Assembly: GCA_016284315.1 (NCBI GenBank)
Contig: JAEEOO010000033.1
Coordinates: 1 to 64,000, forward strand
Direction: 5' to 3'
From: Lachnospiraceae bacterium
GTDB taxonomy: Bacteria; Bacillota; Clostridia; Lachnospirales; Lachnospiraceae
Length of the DNA stretch: 64,000 nt
Shown: piece after piece, positions 9,685 through 20,196 of the stretch
Numbering within the stretch: position 1 is the first letter of the stretch
Layout: each line of letters starts with the position of its first letter
Made by a program: the position numbers and the translations under genes
The notes under the pieces: model-generated
Seen by the model: only the letters and a program-made list of their open reading frames with translations
Databases searched by the model: none
Told to the model about the DNA's origin: nothing

Positions 9685-10503
9685 TTAAAGCTTGTGGAAT
9701 TCAGGATTCTTCTTTTCAAATACGCAATAATAATCAAATCCGCATTCCTTCAAAACCTCTGCCGCACGGTCAAAGCAATCACCAACGTTTTCAGGCTTGT
9801 GAGCGTCCGAACCGATGGTTATTATCTCTCCGCCTAGCTCTCTGTATCTCTTAAGAGCCTTGGTACAGGGATGGAACTCGGTCATGCCCTTTTTCATTCC
9901 GCCGGTGTTGAGTTCAATGCCTTTTTCCTTTTCGATGAGAGTCTTGAAGATCTCATCAAAGATATCCGCATGACGGTCATAGTCATAAGGCTTGGAAGGG
10001 TCCGAGCCGTATCTTACCACATAATCAAGGTGGCCGTATACATCAAAGAAGGAATTTTTCTTAATATTTAATAATTCGCTCTCAAAATACTCCCGATAAG
10101 CATCTTCAGGATCTCTTCCCTCAAAGTAAGAAGGATAATAGGGATCCACGCCGTTTACAAGATGGGAGGATCCGATGATGAAGTCAAACTCGTGAGATTT
10201 AGCAAGGACTGCATTCTGCCTCATACACTGAGGCTGAAGTCCGATCTCGATTCCAAAAAGAAGACGTATCCTGCCTTCATATTCTTCCTTGAGCTTGATC
10301 AGTTCATAAAGATATGAATCCACATTAAGGATCCAGTCCTCTGCTTTAAGTTCATCCTGACTGATGTAATCAAAATCATTATGCTCAGTAAAGCACATGG
10401 TATTAAGTCCGGCCTTAATTCCGGCTTCAACCATATCTCTCATGGGAGTCTTTGAATCTGCTGAAAAAGATGAGTGCAAATGACAATCTGCTAAAATAGC
10501 CAT
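9685..10503 (-). CDS. PHP-domain phosphatase (histidinol-phosphatase HisK-like)
   Basis: ADCHLHSSFSADSKTPM, FTEHNDFD, SSHLVNG, GSDAHKPENVG. Confidence 0.85.
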   Translation of the reverse strand: MAILADCHLHSSFSADSKTPMRDMVEAGIKAGLNTMCFTEHNDFDYISQDELKAEDWILNVDSYLYELIKLKEEYEGRIRLLFGIEIGLQPQCMRQNAVLAKSHEFDFIIGSSHLVNGVDPYYPSYFEGRDPEDAYREYFESELLNIKKNSFFDVYGHLDYVVRYGSDPSKPYDYDRHADIFDEIFKTLIEKEKGIELNTGGMKKGMTEFHPCTKALKRYRELGGEIITIGSDAHKPENVGDCFDRAAEVLKECGFDYYCVFEKKNPEFHKL

Positions 10504-10506
10504 AGT

Positions 10507-11574
10507 TTATCTCCTTATAATGATACCGCCGCCGAGAACATAATCTCCGTCGTAAAGGACAAGGGACTGTCCGGGAGTTGCCGCTCTCACAGGCTTGTCA
10601 AATCTGCAAAGAAGTCTCTTTTCATCAAGCCTTTCTATCTCGCCCAACTCGCCCTGATGATTGTATCTGATCTTTGCCTTTACACGCATTTTATCACCAA
10701 TGGCAAGGTCGGGTATTGACATAAAGCAGGGATTCTCGCAGACAACTTCAGTGGTAAAAAGCTCTTCGTTCTCACCTAAAACAACTTCGTTTTTCTCTGT
10801 ATCAATACCGGTAACAAAGATCCTGTGACCGGCTGCGATCTCAAGGCCTCTTCGCTGTCCGATGGTATAGTGGGTGATTCCTTTGTGGCGTCCGAGTATA
10901 TCACCATTGGCATTGACGAAATTACCTTCGGGCATCTTCTTATCAAGCCTCGAATCAAGATATTCTATATAACCATCGTCAGCAAAACAGATCTCCTGAC
11001 TGTCAGGTTTTACTGCAACAGGGAAGCCTGCGTCTGCCGCAAGTTTTCTTACATAATCCTTCTCATACTCTCCGATGGGCATAACGGTTCTTGCGAGCTG
11101 TTCCTGGGATAAGCCGTAAAGAACATAGGTCTGATCCTTCTTTGCGGTAACGGAATTCTTGACCGCGTATCTTCCATTGGTTAGCTTATCTACTCTTGCA
11201 TAATGTCCGGTGGCAACATATTTTGCCCCCACTTCATCCGCAGTCTTTATCATTGCAGCCCACTTAACCGTCGGATTACACCTTACGCATGGATTGGGAG
11301 TTCTTCCGTGAAGATATTCTTCCACAAAATAGTCTTCCACATTCTTCCTGAATTCCTTTGTGTAATTAACGGCCCTATGCTCTATTCCGAGTATATCTGC
11401 AACTACTTTTGCATCGGATGCATCGGAAAGATTCTTATATATATCCATTGGATCGTCGTCATCGTGCCAGAAATCATAGGTTACTCCGATAACTTCATAA
11501 CCCTGCTGTTTTAAAACCAAGGCACAAACGGAGGAATCAACTCCTCCCGACATTCCCACAACAACTTTTTCCAT
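10507..11574 (-). CDS. mnmA: tRNA 2-thiouridine(34) synthase
   Basis: VVGMSGGVDSSV, GRTPNPCVRCN, ATGHYARV, SQEICF, GQRRGL. Confidence 0.97.
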   Translation of the reverse strand: MEKVVVGMSGGVDSSVCALVLKQQGYEVIGVTYDFWHDDDDPMDIYKNLSDASDAKVVADILGIEHRAVNYTKEFRKNVEDYFVEEYLHGRTPNPCVRCNPTVKWAAMIKTADEVGAKYVATGHYARVDKLTNGRYAVKNSVTAKKDQTYVLYGLSQEQLARTVMPIGEYEKDYVRKLAADAGFPVAVKPDSQEICFADDGYIEYLDSRLDKKMPEGNFVNANGDILGRHKGITHYTIGQRRGLEIAAGHRIFVTGIDTEKNEVVLGENEELFTTEVVCENPCFMSIPDLAIGDKMRVKAKIRYNHQGELGEIERLDEKRLLCRFDKPVRAATPGQSLVLYDGDYVLGGGIIIRR

Positions 11575-11593
11575 ATAAAACTCCTATAAAGTC

Positions 11594-11628
11594 AAAAAAA
11601 TCGGGACCATAATAAATATGATCCCGAT
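11594..11628 (-). terminator. Terminator downstream of the 11653-12078 gene
   Basis: TCGGGATCAT-atttatt-ATGGTCCCGATTTTTTT on the minus strand. Confidence 0.7.
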
Positions 11629-11652
11629 ACAGACTTTTAATCATTCAATCTA

Positions 11653-12054
11653 TCAATAAACCTTTGGAACAACAATACCATCTTCATTGTTCACAAGAGC
11701 TTCAGTTCCGGTGTTGCCGACAAAGAACCTGTACTCCTTGAGGATATCGTCTTTCTGCATATCAGAAATAGCGTTTTCAACATCCAGGGAGTAGATGTCT
11801 CTGTCCTTACCGATGTAACCGTAATCATCACCTTTGTTAAAGGTCAATGAAATATCTTCAAGGGCTGCGTCTTTTCTGGGTTTGACAGGAAGCGCAACGT
11901 CTTCGAGGGCAGGTTTGTTGACGGCTTCAAGATTCGCGGAAGCTTTTAGCTCTTTATCCTGCTTTAATACCTCTTCGGGACTGACAACGGGGATGGATGG
12001 TACTCTGTAACTGTTTATGAAATTTGAATAATCATTAATACCATTGATTCCCAT
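11653..12054 (-). CDS. Hypothetical protein
   Basis: MGINGINDYSNFINSYRVPSIP...; start after AAGGAGGTGATGAGG. Confidence 0.55.
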   Translation of the reverse strand: MGINGINDYSNFINSYRVPSIPVVSPEEVLKQDKELKASANLEAVNKPALEDVALPVKPRKDAALEDISLTFNKGDDYGYIGKDRDIYSLDVENAISDMQKDDILKEYRFFVGNTGTEALVNNEDGIVVPKVY

Positions 12055-12179
12055 CCTCATCACCTCCTTGTTCTTCATCGGATGAATACCACGACAGAAC
12101 TCCGTTCCTATCGGTGTCTGCTACTAAGTATATCGGAAACCGATCCGAAAACTTTAGTGTTCGAGGGAAATATTTTGAT

Positions 12180-12629
12180 TTATTTTAACATGGACTTTAA
12201 CTCGTCCATAAAAGTATTAACGTCCTTGAACTCACGATATACGGAAGCGAATCTTACATATGCAACTGCATCAAGATCCTTAAGCTTATTCATTACAAGC
12301 TCACCGATAACATCGCTGGGGATTTCCTTTTCCTCCATCTGAGAAATATCATTCTCAACATCGTCAACAAGCTTGGTGATCTGAGCAACGCTGACGGGAC
12401 GTTTATGGCATGCCCTTAATACACCGCTCTCGATCTTAGCTCGGTCATAGGTTTCGCGGTTATTGTCCTTCTTTATGATGATAAGAGGGATAGTCTCAAC
12501 CTTCTCGTAGGTTGTAAAGCGCTTATTGCAATCGTCGCAAATACGGCGTCTACGGATTGACGCATTATCATCTGCAGGTCTGGAGTCAATAACTCTGGTG
12601 TTGTCGTTACCACAATAAGGACATTTCAT
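12180..12629 (-). CDS. nrdR: Transcriptional repressor NrdR
   Basis: MKCPYCGNDNTRVIDSRPADDNASIRRRRICDDCNKRFTTYEK zinc ribbon plus ATP-cone; true start is internal to the track ORF. Confidence 0.97.
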   Translation of the reverse strand: MKCPYCGNDNTRVIDSRPADDNASIRRRRICDDCNKRFTTYEKVETIPLIIIKKDNNRETYDRAKIESGVLRACHKRPVSVAQITKLVDDVENDISQMEEKEIPSDVIGELVMNKLKDLDAVAYVRFASVYREFKDVNTFMDELKSMLK

Positions 12630-12760
12630 AAATTCTCTCCATCCGGGAGCTTTCAGATCCCTTTTCCTCAATATTTAGCGGTCAATTAAAGCCACCACAC
12701 TAAATTAATTATACAAAAGAGAAAATTTTATGTCAACAATTAGATAACACTGTTTATTAA

Positions 12761-13096
12761 TTATTCAAGCTTGTAAGTATCCCATTGGGAAGGGGCTTTC
12801 TCAAACTTTTCCTTTTCGGCAAAAAGCCTGTCATTCATCCAGGCAACTGCATCCTCAACTCCGTCCCTGTCAAAAGAGAATTCTCTGCTCTCCTTCCGGT
12901 CGTCGGGAGTAGTGTGGAAGTTGAAAGGTTCAGGCCAGATCGTGCAAAGGAGGGCTTTCTCAACATGCTCTTCTCCGTCATCGGCAACGATCTTTTTCTC
13001 AAGCTTTTCAAGTCTGTATCTCATGCCTTCGGTTGATCCGGTAAACTCCGTCTTCTTTAAATATTCCATTGAAAGGATTTCTTCTGCTCTAACCAT
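12761..13096 (-). CDS. Hypothetical protein
   Basis: 111-aa ORF between ftsZ and nrdR. Confidence 0.55.
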   Translation of the reverse strand: MVRAEEILSMEYLKKTEFTGSTEGMRYRLEKLEKKIVADDGEEHVEKALLCTIWPEPFNFHTTPDDRKESREFSFDRDGVEDAVAWMNDRLFAEKEKFEKAPSQWDTYKLE

Positions 13097-13131
13097 AGGT
13101 TATCTCCAAAAAATAATATTATAAAAAACAA

Positions 13132-13162
13132 AAAGACCTGCCTAACGAATTAGGCAGGCCCT
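13132..13162 (-). terminator. ftsZ terminator
   Basis: GGGCCTGCCTAA-ttcg-TTAGGCAGGTCTTTTTG on the minus strand. Confidence 0.75.
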
Positions 13163-13171
13163 TGAATAAAC

Positions 13172-14404
13172 TTATTTGTTATCCTTGTTTCCTCTTGTAA
13201 GGAATCCGGGAATCTTGATCTCGGTAGGCTGTACGCTGGGACGTATCTGAGGAATGGTTCCTGTACCACCGTTAACGGGAGGTCTCTGATTCATCTGAGC
13301 CTGAGCAGCTGCGAGATTTGAAGTATTGAAATTCATCTGAGGACGAGGCGCTGCTGTTGTCTGGTTAGCAGTGTTAGCATAGAACCTGGGCTTGTTAACC
13401 ACGGGAACTCTGTTGATAACATTGTCGATGGGAACAGCATCAAGTCCGGTAGCGATAACGGTAACAACGCAGGTATCGCTCATATCGGCATTGGGAATCG
13501 CACCGGGAATAAGGTTAAGATTCTCACCGGTAAGGGACTGAATGTAAGTTGATGCAACCTCAAGGTCATACAATGTAATATCACCGCCGACACAAACGAT
13601 AGCGTCTGTAGCGGATTCGATCCTGGTCTCAAGAAGAGGAGACTCGATAGCAAGCTTAACTGCCTCTTCTGCTCTGTTGTCTCCGGATGCAACACCGATA
13701 CCGATGTGTGCAATACCGTGATCCTTCATAGCGGTCTTGATGTCTGCGAAGTCAACATTGATAAGAGCATTCTTAGTGATAAGATCGGTGATTCCCTTGA
13801 CTGCCTGCTGAAGAACTTCATCAGCCTTCTTTAAGGACTCTTCGATGGGAGCACGTCTGTCTCCGATGATCTCACCAAGCTTGTAGTTGGGGATGCAGAT
13901 CATTGTATCAACACCCTCGGAAAGCTTTTCGATTCCGATCTTAGCATTGTTTTTACGAACATTACCTTCCCAGTTGAAAGGCTTAGATACAACTGCGAGA
14001 GTAAGAATATCCATATCCTTGGAGAGCTTTGCGATAAAAGGAGCAGCTCCTGTACCGGTTCCGCCACCCATACCACAGGTAACGATGACCATGTCTGCAC
14101 CCTGAAGAGCAGCCTTGATATCTTCCTGGCTTTCCTCTGCTGCTTTTTCTCCGATCTCGGGCTTAGAACCTGCGCCGAGTCCCCCTGTAAGTTTAGCTCC
14201 GATCTGGATACGTTTAGGAGCTTTACAGAGATCCAAAGCCTGCTTATCGGTGTTAACTCCGATAAACTCAACTCCGCCCATGCCTTCGTCGACCATTCTG
14301 TTTACTGCATTATTACCGGCACCGCCGACTCCGATGACAACGATCTTGGCTTTGTTGTCGGGCTCAATCTCTCTAATATCAATAGGCACTGTAGTATCCT
14401 CCAA
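13172..14404 (-). CDS. ftsZ: Cell division protein FtsZ
   Basis: VVGVGGAGNNAVNRM, GMGGGTGTGAAP tubulin signature, C-terminal EIKIPGFLTR peptide. Confidence 0.98.
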   Translation of the reverse strand: MEDTTVPIDIREIEPDNKAKIVVIGVGGAGNNAVNRMVDEGMGGVEFIGVNTDKQALDLCKAPKRIQIGAKLTGGLGAGSKPEIGEKAAEESQEDIKAALQGADMVIVTCGMGGGTGTGAAPFIAKLSKDMDILTLAVVSKPFNWEGNVRKNNAKIGIEKLSEGVDTMICIPNYKLGEIIGDRRAPIEESLKKADEVLQQAVKGITDLITKNALINVDFADIKTAMKDHGIAHIGIGVASGDNRAEEAVKLAIESPLLETRIESATDAIVCVGGDITLYDLEVASTYIQSLTGENLNLIPGAIPNADMSDTCVVTVIATGLDAVPIDNVINRVPVVNKPRFYANTANQTTAAPRPQMNFNTSNLAAAQAQMNQRPPVNGGTGTIPQIRPSVQPTEIKIPGFLTRGNKDNK

Positions 14405-14498
14405 TAGTTACTTATACACACATTTATAATAATATAATCAATTACGACTTTTCGCAATGAAAAATTGCGATTTTTTGAAAAAAGTTTCACGGAAGGTT

Positions 14499-15242
14499 TC
14501 ACGGCTGATTTTCGTCTTTTTTAAAGACATACATGCCATTGGTTTCATCATATTCTTCCATGTGTAAAACGCCGCTCAGACCCTCTAATCTCTCGAGCAT
14601 AAAAGGCAGGTTCATGACCTTGTCTTCTATGTGTTTAGAGTCGTTTCCGAGAGCAACTCTCACGTTCCCGAAAAACAGTGTAACTTCGCCGTCGTCGTGG
14701 AAGTGGATCTTATCAACTTCAAGGTCATATTTGCTCATCAGCTTTGTGATGTCCAAAGTTCTTGAAAAGAAGTCATCTTCTGCGGAACCAAGCTTTTTTC
14801 CTATCTCGATGCTGCTGAAACGGATGCCTGTAACCTGTGGTATACCGGGTGTAAGTACATTGGAGCTTTCAACCACATATCCATCCTTATCAAAATACAT
14901 ATATCTATCAAGGTATTCAACATACCCGGCAAGTGCCTTTTCAAATACGGTTATCTGTATGGAATCCTTGTCCGTAACGCTGACGCTTATGCTGTCGACA
15001 AAAGGCACATCGGTTATCTTTTTATTTTTATATTTTAAAGAAAGGACAAGGGAATTATCCCCGAGAGGTCCTTCCATGACCATATCTGCTATCTCTTTCG
15101 CAGTGTAGTGTTTGTTACCTTCCACCGTAACCTTTTCGGGATTGATCTTGTACGCGGTAAGAAGATAATAAGCTACTCCGAGCACAGCCGCTACGACAGC
15201 AAGTATGATCACTATACTTATGATCAGTCTGCTTTTTCTCAC
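14499..15242 (-). CDS. ftsQ: Cell division protein FtsQ/DivIB (POTRA domain)
   Basis: One TM then KVTVEGNKHYTAKEI POTRA; located between ftsW and ftsZ. Confidence 0.85.
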   Translation of the reverse strand: MRKSRLIISIVIILAVVAAVLGVAYYLLTAYKINPEKVTVEGNKHYTAKEIADMVMEGPLGDNSLVLSLKYKNKKITDVPFVDSISVSVTDKDSIQITVFEKALAGYVEYLDRYMYFDKDGYVVESSNVLTPGIPQVTGIRFSSIEIGKKLGSAEDDFFSRTLDITKLMSKYDLEVDKIHFHDDGEVTLFFGNVRVALGNDSKHIEDKVMNLPFMLERLEGLSGVLHMEEYDETNGMYVFKKDENQP

Positions 15243-16435
15243 TTTCTCACCTCTGCGCGGTTAGTTCTGTTGATACAGAAAACAACGCCCATCTCCGCCA
15301 AAAGAAAGGCCGCGGAAGTACCGCCGTATGAGATAAAAGGAAGTGATACACCGGTGTTGGGCATACTGTTTGTTGTTACGGCGATATGCATGACAACCTG
15401 TACCATAAGATGTGCCATGATACCTACTACCAGCATATAAGCATAGGTGTCTTTTGTATCTTTCGCGATCATGAACATTCTTGAAATAAGAAGAATGTAC
15501 ATGATGATAACAGTGATGGCTCCTACGATTCCGAGTTCCTCGCAGATAACGGAAAAGATCATATCATTGTGAGGCTCGGGAAGGTTCGAGATCTTCTGTA
15601 CGCTCTGGCCAAGTCCTTTTCCCCAAACACCTCCGTTACCGATAGCGTAAAGAGACTGAATAGCCTGGTGTGCTTTGGTATCCGAAGTGTTCTCGGGATG
15701 AAGCCAAGCATAGATTCTCATCAAACGGAATCCACCCTCTGAAAGATCACTGTGCTGAACATACAGGATAACTATAAGTGCGATCAGGCCAAAGCCGCCG
15801 ATGATCGCCAAAAACTTCCAATAATCCTTACTTATCATGAAAGTCATGATAAAGGAAATTCCAAAAATGATAAGTGCGGAACTGAGGTTATCAGTAACAA
15901 GATAGATAATGCCGCAGACAGGAATGGGCAGTGCCAGTGTGATAAGTATGCTCTTCCATGTGTTCAGGTTGTTTCTGTGAGCAGTAAGCCATGCAGCCAT
16001 GAAAAAGATCATAGCCAGCTTTGAAAGCTCTGCAGGCTGGAAGTTAAAGGGTGTGTGAGGGATCGCGATCCATCTTGATGCACCATGGGACTCGGTACCG
16101 AAAGGGATGGTAAGGAGGGGCATAGTGATGGCTATCCCATAAAAGATCCAAGGGAAGAACCAGACTTTGTTATAAATCTTGTAAGGCACAAAAGTGATCA
16201 AAACTGCAGCAACGATTCCGATAAGGTCAGCAATAGCCTGACGGTTAAGGAAATATGCTGCATTTCCTTTGTACAGTCTCACGCCCATATATGAGCTTGC
16301 TGAGTAAACCATGATGAGACCGAATCCCAAAAGGAATACAAGGATAAGAACGAGATTCCAGTCGAATCCCATTCTTGATACCTTTCTGAGCTGTTTATTT
16401 GTAAACTTTTTTACATTGTCAGTTGTTGTTGCCAC
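15239..16435 (-). CDS. ftsW: Lipid II polymerase / division protein FtsW (SEDS)
   Basis: MVYSASS, GSRWI-like region, NLPEPHNDMIFSVICEELG, PNTGVSLPFISYGGTS. Confidence 0.95.
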   Translation of the reverse strand: MATTTDNVKKFTNKQLRKVSRMGFDWNLVLILVFLLGFGLIMVYSASSYMGVRLYKGNAAYFLNRQAIADLIGIVAAVLITFVPYKIYNKVWFFPWIFYGIAITMPLLTIPFGTESHGASRWIAIPHTPFNFQPAELSKLAMIFFMAAWLTAHRNNLNTWKSILITLALPIPVCGIIYLVTDNLSSALIIFGISFIMTFMISKDYWKFLAIIGGFGLIALIVILYVQHSDLSEGGFRLMRIYAWLHPENTSDTKAHQAIQSLYAIGNGGVWGKGLGQSVQKISNLPEPHNDMIFSVICEELGIVGAITVIIMYILLISRMFMIAKDTKDTYAYMLVVGIMAHLMVQVVMHIAVTTNSMPNTGVSLPFISYGGTSAAFLLAEMGVVFCINRTNRAEVRK

Positions 16436-16449
16436 TTTTATTCTCCAAA

Positions 16450-18750
16450 CTAATTTCCTGTTCCGTTACCGATCTGGGAGGTGGACAAATTGCCGTTTAC
16501 AGGGACATCCGTTCCCATGGACTCATTATCCGACTCAACCAGTTCACCGGTTGAAGCATCATATTTTTCACCGGTATCGGGATTGATCCTGTAACCACTG
16601 TATGGATCAACGGGATAAGTCATCCACTTGGGATAGATATTTGCACTCTCTCCGGTGGGATCCACGATGGTTCCTTCGGTTATATATTCTTCTTTCTGTT
16701 CAGTAGAGGCTTCAGTCTTATTGCTCTGCTGATAGGTATTCTCAAGTTGCTTTTCTTCAAGCTCCTTGATCTCCTTCTCTGAAAGTTCCTCAGTCATATA
16801 AATTCCCATGTAAGGAAGAACTTCCGTAAGGATATTTCTTACAATGCCGGTAGCAAATTTTGCATCATCCTGCTTTGCGGCGTTGGGTCTGTCTACTACA
16901 ACATAGATTGCGATCTGAGGATCGTCGGCCGGAGCATATCCCATAAAGGAAACAACGTACTCTTTGTTACCTCTGGGCAATGTCTCCGCGGTACCGGTCT
17001 TACCACCGATAGCATATCCTGCAGGTCTTGCAGTCTTACCTGTTCTGCGCTCTCCACCTTCTTCCATTACGGTTGCTCTGGTGTACTGACGAAGCTTTTC
17101 CGATGTACTCTCGGATATAACCTGCTTTAAGATCCTGGGCTCGATATTTTCAACGGTAGCACCATTGGCATTGGTTATCTTGTTTACCATATGAGGTTCA
17201 TAATAGTAACCACCGTTTATAAGTGCAGAGAATCCGGTTACCATCTGGATCATTGTTGTGTTAAAGTTCTGTCCGAATGTGTTGGTTGCAAGGTCCGAAG
17301 GAAGCATGTCCTTTGAATCATAAATAAGGCTTGCGGTTCTTGCTTCTCCCGCAAGGTCGATGTTTGTCTTTAAACCAAAATTGAATACTCTCTGGAATCT
17401 GCAGAAAGTTTCCTTACCCATGGTCTGACCGATCTTCATGAGAGCTACGTTGCAGGACCATGCAATGGAATCCTGAACGGAAACCGCTCCGTCACCGCCG
17501 GATGCATAAGTGTGGCACTTGATCTTGTGACCGCCTACTTCCATATATCCGTTACAGGTATAAACCTCGTTTCCGGTGATGGCTCCGCTCTCAAGAGCTG
17601 CCGCAACGGTGAAAGGCTTTGCTGTTGATCCGGGCTCGTAAGTATTGGAAATGCAGTAATTCTTCCAAAGAGCTGCAAAGTTAACGTTAAGCTGTTCTTC
17701 GCTGAGACCGTAGATCATTTCCTGGGTAATGACATTATCGGTTGTCTCGTATTCTATATAGCCCGCAGGATTGGTGTAGCTCTCGATGAGCTGTGTTCCG
17801 ATAAGGGGCTCGATGTTCTTGTAATCATTGGGATCATAATCAGGATAGTTAGCCATGGCAAGTATCTCACCGCTGTTAACATCCATGATGATGCATCCAA
17901 GGTTCTCCGCACCGTTTCCGTTACGAACCTTATTCTTGTTCTCCTCATTAAACTGACGGAGATATTTCTCAACGATCTTCTGAATATTGGCATCAATGGT
18001 GGTGTGAAGGGTGTAACCGTCGATGGCTGATTTAACCGTTCTCTCAAGGGTTTCATCATCGTTCTGGTAACCGTACTCGCGACCATTGGTTCCTGTCAAA
18101 ACATTATCGTAATATTCCTCAAGTCCATACTGACCTTCGGAGTTGGTGTTCTTTCTTGTAAATCCGAGAACAGTTGAAGCAAGGCTTCCGTTGGGATAAA
18201 CTCTCTTGTACTCTTCTTCAAAATAAACGCCCTTAACATAATCATTCTCTTCCTGGAGCGCAAGGAAATCGCTTATGTCGCTGTATGAGAGTCTCTTTGC
18301 AACAACATAATATCTGCTGTTCTCGTTGTTCTTAACGTAATACTCGATCTGGGATACATCCACAAGATCAGCGGGGAAGCTCTGCTTCAAAGCATTGATG
18401 GTGGGCTCAAAGTATCTGTGATCGCTGTAGGTCAGCATGACGGAAGCATCGATGACCATGTTGTAAACCTTCTCAGATGTAGCAAGAATGGTTCCGTTAC
18501 AGTCAACGATATCTCCCCTCTTAAAAGGCAAGACGACCGAGTCATAAGACTGGTTCTGAAGTACAGCCTTTTGATATTCGGTCCCGTGTTCCTTAACAAT
18601 ATAAATCAGTCGGATAGCCAAAGCTCCAAGTAAAGCTACGGTAACCACCATAAAGATTACCAGTTTGGTCGCTCTGTTCTGACCGTTTGATACTCGCGGT
18701 CTATCCGACTGATCGTTATTTCTTTGTGATCTTAATTTATTAAATACCAT
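16450..18750 (-). CDS. ftsI: Class B penicillin-binding protein (FtsI/PBP2B type)
   Basis: EPGSTAKPFT (SxxK), SCN, GKTGTAE (KTG box); C-terminal acidic/Ser-Thr tail. Confidence 0.93.
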   Translation of the reverse strand: MVFNKLRSQRNNDQSDRPRVSNGQNRATKLVIFMVVTVALLGALAIRLIYIVKEHGTEYQKAVLQNQSYDSVVLPFKRGDIVDCNGTILATSEKVYNMVIDASVMLTYSDHRYFEPTINALKQSFPADLVDVSQIEYYVKNNENSRYYVVAKRLSYSDISDFLALQEENDYVKGVYFEEEYKRVYPNGSLASTVLGFTRKNTNSEGQYGLEEYYDNVLTGTNGREYGYQNDDETLERTVKSAIDGYTLHTTIDANIQKIVEKYLRQFNEENKNKVRNGNGAENLGCIIMDVNSGEILAMANYPDYDPNDYKNIEPLIGTQLIESYTNPAGYIEYETTDNVITQEMIYGLSEEQLNVNFAALWKNYCISNTYEPGSTAKPFTVAAALESGAITGNEVYTCNGYMEVGGHKIKCHTYASGGDGAVSVQDSIAWSCNVALMKIGQTMGKETFCRFQRVFNFGLKTNIDLAGEARTASLIYDSKDMLPSDLATNTFGQNFNTTMIQMVTGFSALINGGYYYEPHMVNKITNANGATVENIEPRILKQVISESTSEKLRQYTRATVMEEGGERRTGKTARPAGYAIGGKTGTAETLPRGNKEYVVSFMGYAPADDPQIAIYVVVDRPNAAKQDDAKFATGIVRNILTEVLPYMGIYMTEELSEKEIKELEEKQLENTYQQSNKTEASTEQKEEYITEGTIVDPTGESANIYPKWMTYPVDPYSGYRINPDTGEKYDASTGELVESDNESMGTDVPVNGNLSTSQIGNGTGN

Positions 18751-18753
18751 ATT

Positions 18754-19200
18754 TTAGTTGCCATCCGCTCTGCGCATGTAGTCATTTTCTGCAGAAACAT
18801 ATGTAACAACCTGTCCTTCGGATGCATATGTCATTCCCAGTTCACCACGCGCGATGCTTTCAATGCTCTCAAGGTCAACGCTGCTCATGATACGTGCATA
18901 ATGCTCGTCATTTGAGGACTCAAGGTCATTCAGCTTAACCTGCTTAGCAGCTACGCTCTTAACCTTAGCTGTAAGCTCGCTTTGAAGCTGTACATAGTTT
19001 ATCACACTTATGGCAAAAACGACAAATGCAACTCCGGCGATAGCAAAACCGAGCACACTGAATGCCGACTGTCTGCGGTTTTTGCGTCCGTGACGTCTCT
19101 CACGTCCGGGCTCATAAACTCTTCTCTCTACCTCGTAAGGATCTCTTGCTGCAGCTCCGTACTGATAGTTTTCATATCCCATATATCTTCTCTCCGCCAT
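18754..19200 (-). CDS. ftsL: FtsL-like septum protein
   Basis: Single TM plus heptad-type coiled coil, located between rsmH and ftsI. Confidence 0.75.
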   Translation of the reverse strand: MAERRYMGYENYQYGAAARDPYEVERRVYEPGRERRHGRKNRRQSAFSVLGFAIAGVAFVVFAISVINYVQLQSELTAKVKSVAAKQVKLNDLESSNDEHYARIMSSVDLESIESIARGELGMTYASEGQVVTYVSAENDYMRRADGN

Positions 19201-19248
19201 CTTCTCTAAATCTCCCTATTATTGCGGCCCTTGGGCCTTAGTAATCCT

Positions 19249-20178
19249 TTACTCTCTCTCAAATACCCTAAGCTTTGCGCTTGCGGATCTGTTATTCTCG
19301 CTAAGTTCCTTCTCCGATGGAACGATTGGCTTTCTAGTGATCACCTTGCCCAGTGGCTTCTTGCCGCATACACAAATCGGAAATTCCGGCGGGCATGTGC
19401 AGGGGTTCTCATTTTTCTTAAATGCGGATTTCACTATCCTGTCCTCTAAGGAATGGAAAGTGATTATGCAGAATCTTCCGCCGGGGTTTAAAGCCTTTAT
19501 CATCTCATCCAGCGAGTTTTCCAAAACTTTTAATTCCTGATTGCACTCAATCCTCAGTGCCTGGAAGGTCTGTTTTGCGGGATGTCCGTTCTTTCTCATC
19601 TTTGCGGGGATCGCAGCGTGGATGATCTCGTCAAGTTCAAAGGTTGTCTCGATCTTCTTTTTGCTCCTCGCTATGCATATATGCTTTGCAATATTCTTTG
19701 CGAACTTATCTTCTCCGTAATCTCTTATGATACGGTAAAGCTCATTTTCGGAATAACCATTGACAATATCCGATGCTGTTAAGCTCTGTCTCTGGTCCAT
19801 TCTCATATCAAGAGGTGCATCATATCTGTATGAAAAGCCTCTGTCTCCCGTGTCAAGCTGATATGAGCTCACTCCGAGGTCAAGCAGGATTCCGTCAAAT
19901 CCCGTGACTCCCATTTCGGAGAGTTCGCTAATTGCGTTGCAATAGTTGTTTCTTATTATCGTCACCCGGTCTTCGTAGGGTTTTAATCTCGCGGTTGCTG
20001 CCTCGATGGCTGCCGCATCCTGATCTACTCCGTAAAGATGACCGGTGGTTAATCTCTTTGCTATCTCACTCGAGTGGCCCGCGCCACCAAGTGTTCCGTC
20101 CAGATATTTTCCGTCAGGCTTAATGTTTAACTGCTCTATGGTTTCCTCGAGCATTACAGAATAATGTTTGAATTCCAT
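19249..20178 (-). CDS. rsmH: 16S rRNA (cytosine(1402)-N4)-methyltransferase
   Basis: [62 protein letters not shown]. Confidence 0.97.
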   Translation of the reverse strand: MEFKHYSVMLEETIEQLNIKPDGKYLDGTLGGAGHSSEIAKRLTTGHLYGVDQDAAAIEAATARLKPYEDRVTIIRNNYCNAISELSEMGVTGFDGILLDLGVSSYQLDTGDRGFSYRYDAPLDMRMDQRQSLTASDIVNGYSENELYRIIRDYGEDKFAKNIAKHICIARSKKKIETTFELDEIIHAAIPAKMRKNGHPAKQTFQALRIECNQELKVLENSLDEMIKALNPGGRFCIITFHSLEDRIVKSAFKKNENPCTCPPEFPICVCGKKPLGKVITRKPIVPSEKELSENNRSASAKLRVFERE

Positions 20179-20196
20179 TTGCTGCCCTCGCTCGAA

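Noticed and set aside
14533-15108. 191-aa plus-strand ORF opposite ftsQ
   Set aside because: Shadow ORF; the minus-strand FtsQ frame is clear and syntenic
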